A DNA stretch of 64,000 nt from Lucifuga dentata (lineage: Eukaryota > Chordata > Actinopteri > Ophidiiformes > Bythitidae), in NCBI GenBank assembly GCA_014773175.1, contig VXCM01001389.1:86781-150780 (forward strand), given 5' to 3'. The first letter of the stretch is position 1. Each line of letters opens with the position of its first letter. Made by a program: the position numbers and the translations under genes. The notes under the pieces were generated by a model. It had not been told where the DNA came from. It worked only from the letters and a program-made list of their open reading frames with translations, and ran no database searches. Below, piece by piece: positions 22,997 to 35,553 of the stretch.

Positions 22997-25900
22997 CAAG
23001 AGTTCTGAGGTTAAAGTCAGAATTCTGAGGAAAAAAGTCATAATTCTGAAATTAAAGTCATAATTCTGAGAAAAAAGTCATAATTCTGAGAACGAAGTCA
23101 TAATTCTGTTAAAGTCAGAATTTTCTCAGAATTCTGAGTTTAAGGATTGTTCTGAATCAACCTTAGGATTTGAATTTTATATGTTGGATGAGTTGGATAT
23201 GAACATTTGTTCTTCAGATTTGTCTTACATGTTATTATTTATAAAACAAAAGTTTGCGTGTTAGAGTGGGTTGAGCAGAAATTTGAACTTTTGGTTGAAT
23301 TTGCTGTCTGGTAATTAGTGTGCAGTTAATTTATCTGTTCATCTGTTATGCAGTGTGTGCTGAAGCATTCAATCCTGATGAAGATGATGAGGAGGATAAA
23401 GAGCCATTGGTAAATCGCTTCATGTCACATTTTTTCAGGGTTGAACTTGCCTGACAGTTTAAAATGTAATTTTAAATCTGTTTGAAAGTAAGTATTAAAA
23501 GCAGGTTTCCATGAAATGTTAAAAGTTCTTCTGTATATATGTATGTGTATTTAACATGTAGCTCAACATCACAGGAATGTGTGTGTGTTCATCTGCAGGT
23601 CACTTATCCAAAAACAGATGAGCAGAGACAAAGACTACAGGAAGCATGCAGGGACATTATTCTGTTCAAGAACCTGGATCCAGTGAGTGAACTATTCCAC
23701 ACATAATCACTGGTTTGATTTAAGGCCACCTTTTTGCCAAGCTCAGGACTATGAATAATTTTCTACGGATGATTATTTTTAAGTAGCTCAATAGAACCCT
23801 GAAAGACATTCTGCATTAGTGTTTAAACATCACCATTCCATACAATCACAGGAAGAGATATCTCAGGTGCTGGATGCCATGTTTGAGAAGTTCTGCACAG
23901 ATGGGGATCACATCATTGATCAAGATGATGATGGAGACAACTTCTATGTTATTGAAAGGTAATCATGTCATGGCTTGTTCATAGGCTATCTGTGAAAATA
24001 TATGTGATTTCTTATACCTTCATGCATGACTGTAATGGCCACTGTGTATTATATTTATATATTTAAATCTCCGCATGTTGTTTTTCTGCTGTATTTATAT
24101 TCAGTGGGACATTCAACATTTTCATGAGGGTTGATGGCTCAGAGAAGCTGGTAGGCTGCTACGATAACCGAGGGAGCTTTGGAGAGTTGGCATTGATGTA
24201 CAACACCCCCAGGGCAGCTACAATAATCGCCACCTCACCTGGAGCCCTTTGGTGCCTAGTGAGTAAAGCATTAAACCCTCAAGCAAGAGTGCAGCTGGCT
24301 CTGTACTAAGTTTTAAAAAAAATATAAGTGTGGACAGTTCTCATAATTCGTAGTCAATATCTATGCTGTCAGTGTTGTAATCTTACTTGACATATTGATA
24401 AGTGAGGCACATTTTTAGAGATATTTCAGATGGATATTAGATTATTAACTACTTAGACATTACACAACACATGCTTCCATCAGGATGGCTGCTCTTATCT
24501 ATTTCTCTGTGACCTTAACAGCTCTTACCTGTTGCAATTTAATTCTGGTTTTCTGCATTGTTTTACTAATGACCATCAGTTCTCACCTAACCTCACCCAG
24601 CAAGGGTCATGTACTAGGGGTTATAAATTTTGTTATGTCGTGCTATCTGTGTGCAAACTGGGCAGCTGTACCCTCGATTAACCTGAGTATCAATGTGTGT
24701 ATGTGTGTCTGTGTTCACAAAGGCCAGGGCAGGGTGTGTGGCTAGTGTATAGTGTTGTATCAGCCCTGCCCTGCCACTCCTCCCCCACCTTGCCATCAAA
24801 CACCTGAGATTGAAGAGGTAGAGAGAATGGGCCAAAGGGCCTCTGTGCCAAGTATAAACTATAGTAGCAGCTCTCCTTGGAACAAAACCCCTGCTTTCCT
24901 TCTAACCATATGTTCAGAGACTAGTTTAAAGCTGAATGCAATAAACCACCTGGTTGCCTGGTGCTAAAGCCGAGAACTCAGGACCACTTTACCATATAGA
25001 TAGGGACAGGTTTGCTTATTTGAGTGGGGAATAAAGCAACTTCCATTCCCACCCCCAAAGACATTTGAAAACAAACATTTTGACATGTCATTAGAAGAAA
25101 TTTACAAGATTAACCTAAGATGGATCAGTTCCATATAGGCTTAAGGTACACTAGTGAGCTAGCATTTACAATACCAGGGCTCTGGTACTGGCACAACAAA
25201 ATCGAATGCAGCCTTTAATGTTATTATGACCTGTGTTTCACAAGTTAAAATGTCCAATATAAGAAAGGTCTGTTGTTTTGTCTGAACTGTATTTACTACT
25301 TCTGAAACATACAGAGCTGACAGATTACAAAAAAACAAACAAACAAACAAACAAACAAAAAAAAACATCATTGAAAGCAGTAGGTGCGAGCTTATGGATG
25401 TTGCTACGTCAAATATCCTAGATTGTGTAATGCTTTAGTAGAGGTGCTCTGCTCACTTAAAATCTGAGCTACAGCGATCCCCTGATGCAAATTTATATAA
25501 TAGTTATTGTTGGGTTAAATGTCAAAAGTCTGGATTTGTTGAGAAAATACCAAAGAGTTGGGTTACAAACGCATCTTCTTTCTTGACACAAGAATGTCAA
25601 GTGTCTTACACTGCTCAGCTAAATTCTAGCAAGCACAGGAAAGGCAAGTGCAACATTAAACCATGTATGATACCTGAATTCTTTATCCACTGGTCTGACA
25701 CATGAACATTTTTTTTTCTTGTAAATCTGTTTCAGGATCGTCTGACTTTCAGGAGGATCATAGTTAAAAATAATGCCAAGAAGAGAAGGCTGTATGAGGC
25801 ATTCATTGAAACACTACCACTGCTTACATCATTAGAGGTGAAGATTAACACTGTACTCCTGTGTTACGCTGCAGAACACATTTACAGTACAACTAATGTC

Positions 25901-26639
25901 AGCCAATTTCCCTTTCATCCACAGCTCTCAGAGAGAATGAAAGTAGTAGATGTGCTGTCCACCAGAGTGTACAACGATGCACAGCAGATTATTGCTCAGG
26001 TTATTAATCTCTTTGTATCATCTGTACTTGGAGTAGTCTTTTCTGCTTTCTGACTGGTATATATGTCATTTATATGCACCCAAAATATTCATTTTGGCCT
26101 CATTTACAATTGCATGAATACCTTATATTACAGGGTGACTTGGCAGATTGCTTCTATATTGTCGAGTCTGGTCAAGTGAGAATCACCATGACAAGAAGCA
26201 GGGTATGTATGCACTGTAGTAAACTTCTGAATTTAAAATATATCCTTGGTCTTTTCTATCTCGTACATTGTCATTCATATTTCTTTCTTGTCAGACAAAA
26301 AAAGACCAAGAAGAAGAGGAGTTAGATATAGCCATGTGCTCCAGAGGCCAATATTTTGGAGAACTGGCTCTTGTCACAAACAGACCTAGAGCTGCATCAG
26401 CCTATGCTGTGGGAAGCGTCAAATGCTTGGGTACATTTATTGCAGTTTTATTATTATGCATCTGCTCCTTAAACTTCCCTTGAATTATATGTGACTCTCT
26501 TTTCTTTTATTTGTCAGTTATGGATGTTAAGGCTTTTGAGAGACTGCTGGGCCCGTGCATGGACATCATGAAGAGAAACATTGCTAACTATGAGGAACAG
26601 CTGGTGACCCTTTTTGGTGACATTAAACAAAATGCATGA
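21257..26639 (+). CDS. prkar2b: PKA type II-beta regulatory subunit, 11 coding exons
   Basis: Regulatory subunit that holds the PKA catalytic subunit inactive until cAMP binds and docks on AKAPs through its N-terminal dimerisation domain; 401 residues (human about 418). Exons: 21257-21521, 22516-22551, 23354-23409, 23599-23682, 23852-23958, 24105-24258, 25736-25837, 25925-25999, 26134-26202, 26295-26430, 26518-26639; all GT-AG and in frame. The N-terminus [20 protein letters not shown] is the docking/dimerisation helix region. RRASVCAE, split between exons 2 and 3, is the type II autophosphorylatable inhibitor site. Two cyclic-nucleotide pockets are visible as [15 protein letters not shown] and [15 protein letters not shown], each with the phosphate-binding Arg. 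RII-beta rather than RII-alpha is called from the N-terminal sequence and from the adjacency to hbp1. The frame is open upstream of the ATG, but with no in-frame ATG nearby, so the start is firm. Confidence 0.95.
22968..22996. repeat. Poly(A) tract
   Basis: A homopolymer of nearly 30 A in prkar2b intron 2, immediately before a minisatellite-like array. Confidence 0.85.
23001..23145. repeat. Minisatellite of about 20-bp units in a prkar2b intron
   Basis: Six to seven imperfect tandem units built on AATTCTGAG followed by A-rich spacer and AAGTCATA. The final unit runs into an inverted version (agaattttctcagaattctgag). It lies about 200 bp before exon 3. Related TTCTGAGAAAAAAGTC repeats are common in fish genomes (general knowledge). 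Confidence 0.75.
25328..25367. repeat. (CAAA)n microsatellite
   Basis: Six or so CAAA units flanked by oligo(A), in the prkar2b intron before exon 7. Confidence 0.85.
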
Positions 26640-26773
26640 GACAGCACCTCCAAGGGACCATGAATTGGTGCATTGAAAAGAGGCTTAAATGGATGTTTTC
26701 CCCATAAATGCTCAAACAACTTTTCTTAAAAGAAATGTGAAAACCCACTACAACATAATTTATGTGTCACATA

Positions 26774-26779
26774 AATAAA
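26774..26779 (+). terminator. Proximal polyadenylation signal of prkar2b
   Basis: AATAAA 135 bp after the stop codon. A second AATAAA at 27965-27970 could give a longer 3'UTR. Confidence 0.6.
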
Positions 26780-28191
26780 CCTTAATTAGTAATGGACTTT
26801 GTCAGTATGAGAGTAGAAGTATTTTAAAGGAGTTTGCCAGAGTATTATAACTAAAGCCAAAGCTGAGCCACTTAGAACTTGTTTAAATTAGTCCTCACAC
26901 TACTCTTACCCTTAAAAAAGTGTACATTTTACTCAGCATCAGATGAGATATTTGGTTGTATATTGAGCACTTTTGTTAACTTTCACATCTTCTCCACAGG
27001 TGGTCCAGTATATTATTCTTTGTAAATTTCTAAACCTTATTTATTATAATCAGTTGCCAAAGGTGATTTCTTAGTGGGTTTATTGTGAACATTTATGTCA
27101 CATTTTCTTGTCCTTTTTTTTGACAAGGGCACCAACACTGTGCAGGTGGTATAAGAGTGCCCTGACACAAAATGAATCAACAGTGTTTGTTGAGAGTATT
27201 CATGAGAGTCATTTGACTTCTGAATCTGAATAACAGCTTTCACATATTTGACAAGTGTAGATTTCTCTGTAGCTGCAGTGTTATAACATTTTTTTAAAAA
27301 AGTATTTTCCATTATCATGTGATTTAATCCCTTAAATACCAGTTCATAAACTGTATATCGTTGTTAGTGTTTGTGGCAGTTAGCCTAATACAATGCTTTT
27401 GCAAAAACTAAACTTCAGAAAGAGATAACTGATAGTTTTGTAAGAATACACAATACACTGCTGTACAATTTCACATTGAGTATTTACTCTATATCATGCA
27501 GACCTTTCCTTTAATTTCATAAATTTCCTTACTAGATTGTAGTCATTATAAGCAATGTTGTGAGCCAATTAATTTTCTTATTTCAATGTAAAATTTTGGT
27601 CATGCTGTTTTAGTGTCAGTGAAACATAGATTATGATATCCATGAACATGATAACCATTATTGCTCTCTACCTCTGGCAAAAATTAATACTGTTTGGAAA
27701 TACATTTTGATAATTCCTCCCAACAGGAAGCTTTTGTGAATAATTTCACAATTGTTTTATTAATGGTTACAGTCCTCTGCATTTTGTCTGTGGTTTTCTG
27801 CAGCTTAAATGTTTTAGAGCTGGTTTAACATCGATTATCTGTGTCACATGAAACATATTCTTATTCCCCCCCCCCGTGCAGATAGTATTAGTAGTATAGA
27901 ATTTGGTAATTTTTTGAAGACAAAACCATAATACCTGGCTGAAATATGTTTCGTTTTTCATGTCAATAAAGGACATTTTTATATTTAAGTTTCACATTTT
28001 CATTTACCCAAATAAAGACATGATTAGCATTATATACTTTCACTATTCATTCATTCATACATTCACTCCTTCATTCAGCATTTTTTTTTACAATACAGAT
28101 TTAAAGCAATGTTCTTTTCACAACTAGCTGAAATAATACAGAAAATAATGTAAACGTGCTTCTTGCTACATTTGCAAAACTACAGATAAAC

Positions 28192-28222
<31 letters not shown>

Positions 28223-28226
28223 TAAA
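28192..28226. repeat. (TA)n microsatellite
   Basis: A nearly pure TA repeat about 60 bp upstream of the CCAAT-box cluster of hbp1. Confidence 0.85.
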
Positions 28227-28287
28227 ACTATTGTCCCTGTTATTGCCAATCAGCTGTTTGTGGGCAGTAACGGGTTTGTACTTTCAT

Positions 28288-28395
28288 CCAATGATACGTT
28301 GATCAACAAACCAGTCCCCGCCCTCTAGGTTTTTAACAAAAGTATCGGCCAATAGTAATTACAGACTCCCGTGATTGATGTCTTTATTCACCAAT
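28288..28395 (+). promoter_or_regulatory. CCAAT-rich promoter of hbp1
   Basis: Three forward CCAAT boxes (28288-28292, 28349-28353, 28391-28395) and a CCCCGCCC Sp1-type box (28316-28323) precede a probable first exon that ends at a good donor at 28473. No TATA box is evident. NF-Y plus Sp1 promoters are typical of broadly expressed genes. Confidence 0.65.
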
Positions 28396-28429
28396 AGAGA
28401 GCCTTCTTTGGAGACATTCGTTCCCACCC

Positions 28430-28472
28430 CTCGAGTGAATGCCAGAGAGTTTTTTTGATGGCGACAGGTCTG
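28430..28472 (+). other. hbp1: Probable noncoding first exon of hbp1
   Basis: The sequence before the donor CTG|GTAAGT at 28473 lies just below the CCAAT cluster. The next hbp1 exon starts near 29784 (tcaag|cctgctg). The left edge is approximate. An ATG at 28458 opens a short upstream frame that, after splicing to 29784, ends in a TGA overlapping the main ATG at 29798. Confidence 0.5.
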
Positions 28473-29342
28473 GTAAGTGGGAAGTTGTCTACTTTTTTCG
28501 AAGAAATAAAAGCTTCAGACTCATTCTGGGTATAAGCGATGAGCATTCTGTTTTGTTGCTATTCTTACACGGTGTTATAGCGAGGTTGTCACGCGCTCAT
28601 TCGGTGTCGAATGACAGCTCGTACTTGACGATTTTTTCATGTGTGACGCTTGTTGTTTTGTGCTAACAAACCAGTCTGACAGCAGTTTCGTGTTCTTAAA
28701 ACATTAAAATTGCCACGGTTAAAGTAAAGGTTTTGGCAAAACGCTTCCAGACGTTTTTGTGTCATTCATTTGTAAGCAGGGCAAATAGGTTGCGTCATGC
28801 CTCAACTTGTTGACATTCTTTTGTTTACAGTGTTAGACTCGACAGTCTCTGGCTTTCTGCTGAGGACACTGCTGCTTTCGTGGAGTGGGAAACAGCAGGC
28901 CTGGCTTGCATATGCTCTTTTTTTTCCCTTTCTTTTTTAAAAAATATTGTAAAGATGTTTTATCAGTCAAGAAATGAGCATAGTAATTTTATATTTTTAT
29001 GAAGTCGAGGCAGCGGTTCTGCTGTTTGTCAGATATTGTATCAACATTACATCGATTGCCAGAACACATAATCAACGTTATTTCTGCTACGACTTGATTC
29101 AGTTGTTTTTTCATTCATAGATTTATGCTTTAAATCACGTTTTATTGTTAATTTAGCTTGTGGAAAACAACGAGAGGATTTTCAACCCAGAATATAATCT
29201 AGTGATGCATCTTTTTGTTGCAGTTGTTTTCGTACCCATTATTTTTAATGCCTTGTATTTTCGAGCCTCCATATGCACTTTTTAAAATGAAAGGCAGCTA
29301 TTAATCACTTTTGCTACGCAGTTATGAATGAATGAGGTCTGG

Positions 29343-29403
29343 TGCGCATGCGCTAAAGCCCTCAAGTTTATAAACAAGGCCTCCATGCAGTGGGTCACAT
29401 GAC
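29343..29403. promoter_or_regulatory. NRF1 site and E-box/CLEAR palindrome in hbp1 intron 1
   Basis: TGCGCATGCGC (29343-29353) is a perfect palindromic NRF1 site. GTCACATGAC (29394-29403) matches the TFEB/TFE3/MITF (CLEAR) palindrome. Both lie about 0.9 kb downstream of the probable first exon and 0.4 kb before the coding exon. This suggests an intronic enhancer or alternative promoter (inference from motifs). Confidence 0.5.
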
Positions 29404-29797
29404 TGGCCACAGATACAGAGACAAAGGACTCCCTGAAGGCTCACCCACCTTTTCTATTATATTAATATGATACGTCTTACATTGTCTGGGGTATTTTTGT
29501 TATTTGTTATGGTTCAAAATTCTTGATAATTTAGATTGTTGTAGTGTTTTTCCAATTCTGTTGTTTTTTTTTTGTTTTTTTGTTCATGCCTGAATGAAAC
29601 CAGAATTTTAACGCTCAAATATACAGGCTCAAATACTGCCTTTAAAAATAATTGATACAATTACAGAAAGCGTATTTTTTGTAATTTTAAGTTGATACGG
29701 TTTATTAACTTAGGCAAATTGAAATAGCAATGTGCAGCAGTTTCACTTTGTTAAAGGTCTAATTTTGTCTTCATTGCCTCAAGCCTGCTGATGTGGC

Positions 29798-31054
29798 ATG
29801 ATATGTAGGAAGCTGAGTAACTGGACCTGCAGCCCATCAATAAAGAGGAAACAGCAGAACATTGCAAGAATGGATGACTCCTTTGATCCACTCAAGTGTA
29901 ATGAGGACCTGCCTTCCTCACCTGGGTGCCAGATGGATTATGGTAAAATGCTAAAAAAAAAAAGAAAAGAAAGAAAATCCAAAAAACAATTAGTCACATT
30001 TCACACTGAAGCTAACTGAGCTTTTCCTCACATATATGTGTTGCCAGATGACATGCCAGAGCTGCAGGAGGTGGAGGAGGACCAGAGGTCTCCAGGACTG
30101 TTTCAGGTGGCAGCAGGAGTGTCACACCAAGAGCTCAGCAGCTCTCCCAGCACTAACTGGCTCACCGAGCTTGCCAACATTGCCACCAGTCCTCAAAGCC
30201 CCTTACTGAAGGACCCTCCACATAAGAGGTTTGCAAGGATGCATGCCGTCATTAAAGTGAGCCAATGAATTTATGAATGTGTAGTCATTCCTCTTATTGA
30301 CAGGACATGAAAATTTATGACCATCTTTACCATGCACAACTAATCATATTCTAAAGCCTATATTTACCTTCAACCATCAACTATTAATCAGGACATAGCA
30401 AAGTAATTTCAACAGGTCGTCTGACTAACTTTTTAATTCTACTCTGGTAAATACCCTTGATGCAGAGACTAGAAGATTTTACACAAGTGACTGTAGATTG
30501 TGCATACAGTGTAACTAAATAGTATAACCCATATGTATATATCTATGCCAAATACCCCATGGTATTATCTTTATTACGTTGTCATTTTTTTTTCCAGGTC
30601 ATCTCCAGTCCACATCTTTGGTAACAGCAATAGTTTACATTCCTATGCTCGGCCCCCATTAGCTAGTAGTGCACCCAACCCCTCCAGAGGCCACCTCAGG
30701 GAGCGCAGGCGTGTCAGGGTAACTATTAACTTTGCAAATCCTAACAACTGTTGTCTGATAACCTACAAACTATAGTTTCCATTCCTGTACAACCACTGAT
30801 CACCGACTTGTAATTTCTTAGTGACAGTGGTGTCTACATGCACACTGAACTTGTGTATATTACTGATGTCAATGTAACGTTTTTTATTATTTTTAATTTT
30901 ACAACAGGCCTGTAGTGAATCAGAGTCTGGAGTTTTCTCTATGTGTTCATCATTTTCTGATGATGAAGACATGGTCTGGTCTCACGCCTGGCCCTCCACT
31001 GCCTGGCACTGCTTCCTTAAAGGTGCATATACTATATATTCCTACACATCTCTC

Positions 31055-31117
<63 letters not shown>

Positions 31118-34100
31118 CACTCATACACACACACACAGTTGAGAAACACACAAAAAAATGCTTATTTTTATTTACAAGTCAAATTCTTACAGATACCATC
31201 TGTGTATATAATTTAATGGCTGGGCCTCTACTCTGCCATCCTTATAATAAACCAAAGCAAAACTGCATTTGGTATCAGAAGCTGTAGAGGTGCGAACACT
31301 ATCTTTTGATTATATATATTTTTCTGAAAAGATCAGCCTTAAAAAATCTTATCCTTCAGTTTCAGCATACAGACATTTGGCCAGTTCTCACCTGTGGTGT
31401 CCAAATGGCAGTATTAAAGCCCACTTCTATCCTACTAGCTCTTTTAAAATCTGTTTATTTTTCCATTATATTGTCATGCTGATATTTAGGAACACGCCTG
31501 CGTTTCCACCGAGGTCCTAATGTGGAGTGGCAGGATGTTGATGAACTTGGAGATTCTGATGATGACTCAGATGAGGAGTCCATGATGTCATCTTCCTCTC
31601 TCAAAGTAGGCAATAAATTGAGACTTTAGTGTGTCTGAAACTATATAATCTGCATTACTCTGGAATAATTTACAGTAGTGCGAACCTTACCTCTAATTTT
31701 GCTCTGCTGCCAAGTATGAGTAGATAATTTTTAGATACTGCCATGAATTTATGGAAACAGGATGAACCTGAGCTTAATATGTCACTATAAAGATATTTTC
31801 TTATATGTGATATTTCATCATTTTATTTAATGCATTTGAGTTAAAAAAAAAAAACTAAAAATCTAACAAGCTGCTTTTGCTTCATCCATGTGGAGTATTC
31901 TATTGAGACTGAGGAGGACAAAAAGAAATTCATCATGTTTTAGAGTTTGGCTGTAACATGTCAAATGAGGAAAAGTGAAGGAGTCGTCTGAATACTTTCT
32001 TACTAATTCTTTGGTGGGTTTACACATGTCTATCTTCCTGCTGAATAAAGACTGCTTGGTATTTTTCTCTTGCTGTTAATTTACAGAGATATGGCACAGA
32101 GGGTCTTAAATTGGTGCACCATGAAGAGACAGTGTCTTTTGGCCAGGCAGTTCTTAAATTGACCTTTGACCCTGGCTCACCTGATGATGGCCTTTTAACA
32201 GCTGAATGCCGATTGGATCACCCATTTTTTGTCAAAAATAAAGGTGAAAAAAATAAAATGTTCTTTATTTTTTTTTATTGCTAAGTTTGTTGGTAAGAGA
32301 CCAAAAAAAGAATGATTTTTATAACAATATGTGAACTATCTGTCAACTGAAGCTTCCACTGACAAATACAAACCATTTAACTTCTTGTTTGTTAGTGATG
32401 TTATATAAACAGGCTTTGAAATTGATAAATTTGTGTTTTACTACATCTGTTTCTGCATTTTTCAGGATGGTCTTCCTTTTATCCAAGCCTTACTGTGGTG
32501 CATCATGGGATACCTTGCTATGAGATGCAGCTGGGCGATTTGTGTCTGCCGCCAAACCACCCAGATGCCGTTAATTGTGATGACTCTGTTGTCTTTGACA
32601 CATTCAGAAGGTATGCCCTGTGATGCATTTGATCTCGCATGTGTATCTGGAATTGTCGTGATAGTTAGCATTATATACATCATTATATATGCATTATATA
32701 CAATCAGTGTTTTATTATTTTCACTACTACTACGTATAGCCCAACATCAGCTTGTAGTTTTCCTGTTGTACACTTCACTACAGGTATTGATGTTCCAACA
32801 ATGTCAGAGGTCAGCTGACATAGTGCTTACCTAATATGTTAATAAAAGTAATCTTTTACAAGGTATATAAATGATGTTTGGGTTTGCTTTGTAGCTTCTG
32901 TGCTATAATTTGACAAGTGGATACAAATGCAGTGCATATAACAGCAACACTTCATAATAGGGAAAAAAAATCAGATATTTTTGTGTATTTCAGGCTGGTT
33001 CACAAATATATTTGTGCATTTACATGTTAGCTGACAATTCTGAATATTTTTCATGTTTTTGTACATTTTTGAGTCATGTCTCACAGCAACAGAAATCTGG
33101 CTTTAAAGCATGTGAGCGCTTGTGGAGTTGTAAGTAAGAAAGGCTCGTTGGGAGATCAATAGCACATTGCAAGTGTGAGCTCAGTAGAAAAAAACTTCCA
33201 GGTACCATCTGAGAGTTACAGGACATCATTAATTTCTTTCTCTCTTTTCTTTTCCTTTGTGTCTCCTACAGTTATGACTTCACCCCTCTAGATTCTTCAG
33301 CAGTGTATTTTCTCAGCAGCATGGCCCGTCAGCGCAGAACCTCCCTGTCCAGTGGGGGCGCTGTTAGTCCAGACTGTGATAAACTTGAGCGCTGTAGCTC
33401 TCCTCATTCCTCTAGTAGCAAATCCAACAGGAGCCACACTTCAGGGACAGCCAGTGGTGCCACACCCACTAAATGCAAGCGGCCAATGAATGCCTTCATG
33501 CTCTTTGCCAAGAAGTACAGAGTGGAATACACCCAGATGTATCCTGGGAAGGATAACAGGTGAGTTCCATTGTGCTTGTTTGCACAAACATGTACAAGAT
33601 GCCTTTATGTTTAATTAAATCACACATGAAATGTTAATTACAGGACTGGACTGGAGCTTTCAGGCTGAGAGCTGCAGGCTGGATTAAGGGTCCATGAAAT
33701 TGTATGTGAAGCCTGGTAGAGTTTAACACAGACAGCTCACCTCATAAAGCTCTGAGACCCCAAGAGTAAAGATAAAATAACAGTAGCAGTGTCAGCTCTT
33801 CTTTCTATGTCAGGGACTCTATGGGTTTTTCAGTTTTGTAGTTGTTTTATGGAAGTATTTAAAGGCAGACTAGAGTGCTAACAATTTTGATCCCTGGACC
33901 AACTGTACAAACATGGTCACAAGAGTGAAGTTCTCCTCTCCTGTATGAGCCATTGCAGAGAAAACCACTGAGTGAGGCGATTATCTCAAAGTTAGAACGA
34001 TCATTTATTTGACCATGTTTCCCAGCCAGTGCTGCTATTACCTCACTACATCTAATTCATGATTTTATTATGTTATTTTTAGTTCTTACCAACTAAGTAA

Positions 34101-34533
34101 ACAGTGCCGTCGACAGGCATTACTGTCTAAAATTTCCAGCACAATTTCATTTTTGGCATGTTTTATGCATTTATTTAGTTTGGTTAGTTGTCTTTGTAAG
34201 AGAGACAATAACCTGAAAAAGGAGGATCCTTGATTTTCTGACTCTAACGTTTCACCCCAGAGCCATTAGTGTTATCTTGGGTGACAAGTGGAAGAAGATG
34301 AAGAGTGAGGAGAGGAGGATATACACCATGGAGGCCAAGGCTCTAGCCGAGGAGCAGAAAAGACTTAATCCAGACTGCTGGAAACGTAAAAGAACCAACT
34401 CAGTAAGGAGCAAAAGCACCGACCTGCATCATCTTTTCTGAAAGCATGTTAGAGTTAGTATCACTTTTCATGTATACATGTCTACGCTATGCTAACTCAA
34501 ATCATCTTTCAACAGGGTTCCCAGCAGACCTAG
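29798..34533 (+). CDS. hbp1: HMG-box transcription factor 1, 10 coding exons
   Basis: A sequence-specific repressor linked to RB family binding, Wnt inhibition and cell-cycle exit; 475 residues (human about 514). Exons: 29798-29942, 30048-30228, 30598-30718, 30908-31022, 31490-31605, 32087-32243, 32466-32610, 33272-33559, 34261-34402, 34516-34533; all GT-AG and in frame. LKCNE at residues 32-36 is an LxCxE pocket-protein motif. NWLTELANIATSPQSP and the AXH region (about 190-325, with WHCFLKG, KLTFDPGSPDDGLLT and LDHPFFVKNKGWSSFYP) follow the mammalian order. The HMG box (about 394-466) starts KCKRPMNAFMLFAKKYR. The last coding exon encodes only GSQQT. The start is less sure: the first 24 residues match human poorly and Met25 (MDDSFD) is an alternative. 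The exon 2 donor (AG|GTTTGC) is weak but forced by frame. Confidence 0.93.
31048..31137. repeat. (TC)n/(AC)n compound microsatellite
   Basis: TC repeats pass into CACTCT and then CA units, starting 25 bp after the donor of the hbp1 exon at 30908-31022. Confidence 0.9.
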
Positions 34534-34878
34534 ATAATCTCCCAGAATCCCCAGCTGCTAGTGGTTGGCATGGAGAGGTGCTGGACAGTCTGAATGACCG
34601 CTTGAAGCCTCTTCGCTCTCCTGTATTCTTGAGACTCAACTGTGATGCTGAATTTGCTTTTTTTTTTTTTTNCTTTTTTTTTTTTTTATAACCTTGAAAC
34701 ATTATATAGACAAACCAGTAAGAAAAAAAACAAATTATGAACTATAAAGAAAACATGTAATCTAGTCACTAACAGTGCTTATCTTTTATGTCAAAGATGT
34801 CTTATTCCCCTGAAAAAAGAATCAATTCTTTTTGTTTTTCAGGTTATTTCATATTTCAAGGTTTGAAAAATGAGACTC

Positions 34879-34886
34879 TGGTGCTA
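34879..34886 (+). promoter_or_regulatory. miR-29 family 8-mer site in the hbp1 3'UTR
   Basis: TGGTGCTA is the perfect 8-mer complement to the miR-29 seed (UAGCACCA). HBP1 has been reported as a miR-29 target in mammals. It lies 346 bp after the stop codon. Confidence 0.6.
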
Positions 34887-35214
34887 TGCTTCAGTGTAAA
34901 AGGAGCAGTAAACAGCAAGTGTCTATTTATAAATGCAAAAAAAGGGGAATTTTACATAACTTTTGTAACTGTTCATACTGACTATATTTGTAAAATTCAA
35001 TATCTTGCCAGATTGGTAACCGTTTCATACATTTTCTAAGCAGTATATATATATTCAACTGAACTATAGCCAATAGTTTGTGATAATGTCCTACCAAGAC
35101 TAGACTGTGCTTGCCTGACCACCAGGCCGTATGATGAGCTTTCAGCATGTGGTGGTGGGTTTACACTCGGTCATAAAGCACTTCAGGCCTTCACTGCAAG
35201 TGTTTATTTCTTCT

Positions 35215-35222
35215 GCACTTTA
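35215..35222 (+). promoter_or_regulatory. miR-17/20/93/106 family 8-mer site in the hbp1 3'UTR
   Basis: GCACTTTA is the perfect 8-mer match to the AAAGUGC seed. HBP1 is a reported target of miR-17-5p and miR-20a in mammals, so the site is probably functional if the 3'UTR reaches this far. Confidence 0.6.
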
Positions 35223-35553
35223 TATAAATATGTAATCTAATCCTATATAGCATTGTATACTGGTGGAAACCATTTGTATAATACAACTTGTATCCTGATA
35301 ATTAGCTCTTTGACACAAGCATGGCCCAGTTGCCATGTTCTGTTTTCAGGTTGCCATTGAATTTAAAGTGCTTTGTTCATAATGTACAGGATCACAGCAC
35401 CCACCAACCTCTTGCACAAAACATCCTTGTATTATATTATAAATACATTTTTAGCTTAGCTCACAGTGTTTGCTTATTTCTTCATATGCTGCAGTTATAG
35501 TAATCATATACTCAGCCTCCTGACTTACTTCCTGACTTGACCTGACCAACTTC

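Larger units (their letters stand above)
26640..28287. other. prkar2b 3'UTR and intergenic region up to the hbp1 promoter
   Basis: AATAAA signals occur at about 26774-26779 and 27965-27970, so a short and a long prkar2b 3'UTR are both possible. The second lies inside a run of T-rich sequence without open frames. A TA microsatellite is at 28192-28226. No additional gene was seen. Confidence 0.5.
34534..35460 (+). other. hbp1: Probable 3'UTR of hbp1
   Basis: Sequence after the TAG, interrupted by a poly(T) tract with a single-N join at 34672. It carries one perfect miR-29-type site and one perfect miR-17-family site. No canonical AATAAA is obvious; a T/A-rich end around 35430-35450 is the likely 3' boundary (inference). 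Confidence 0.55.

Noticed and set aside
21257..26639. Calling this gene prkar2a
   Set aside because: The N-terminus, the inhibitor region and the adjacency to hbp1 fit RII-beta better.
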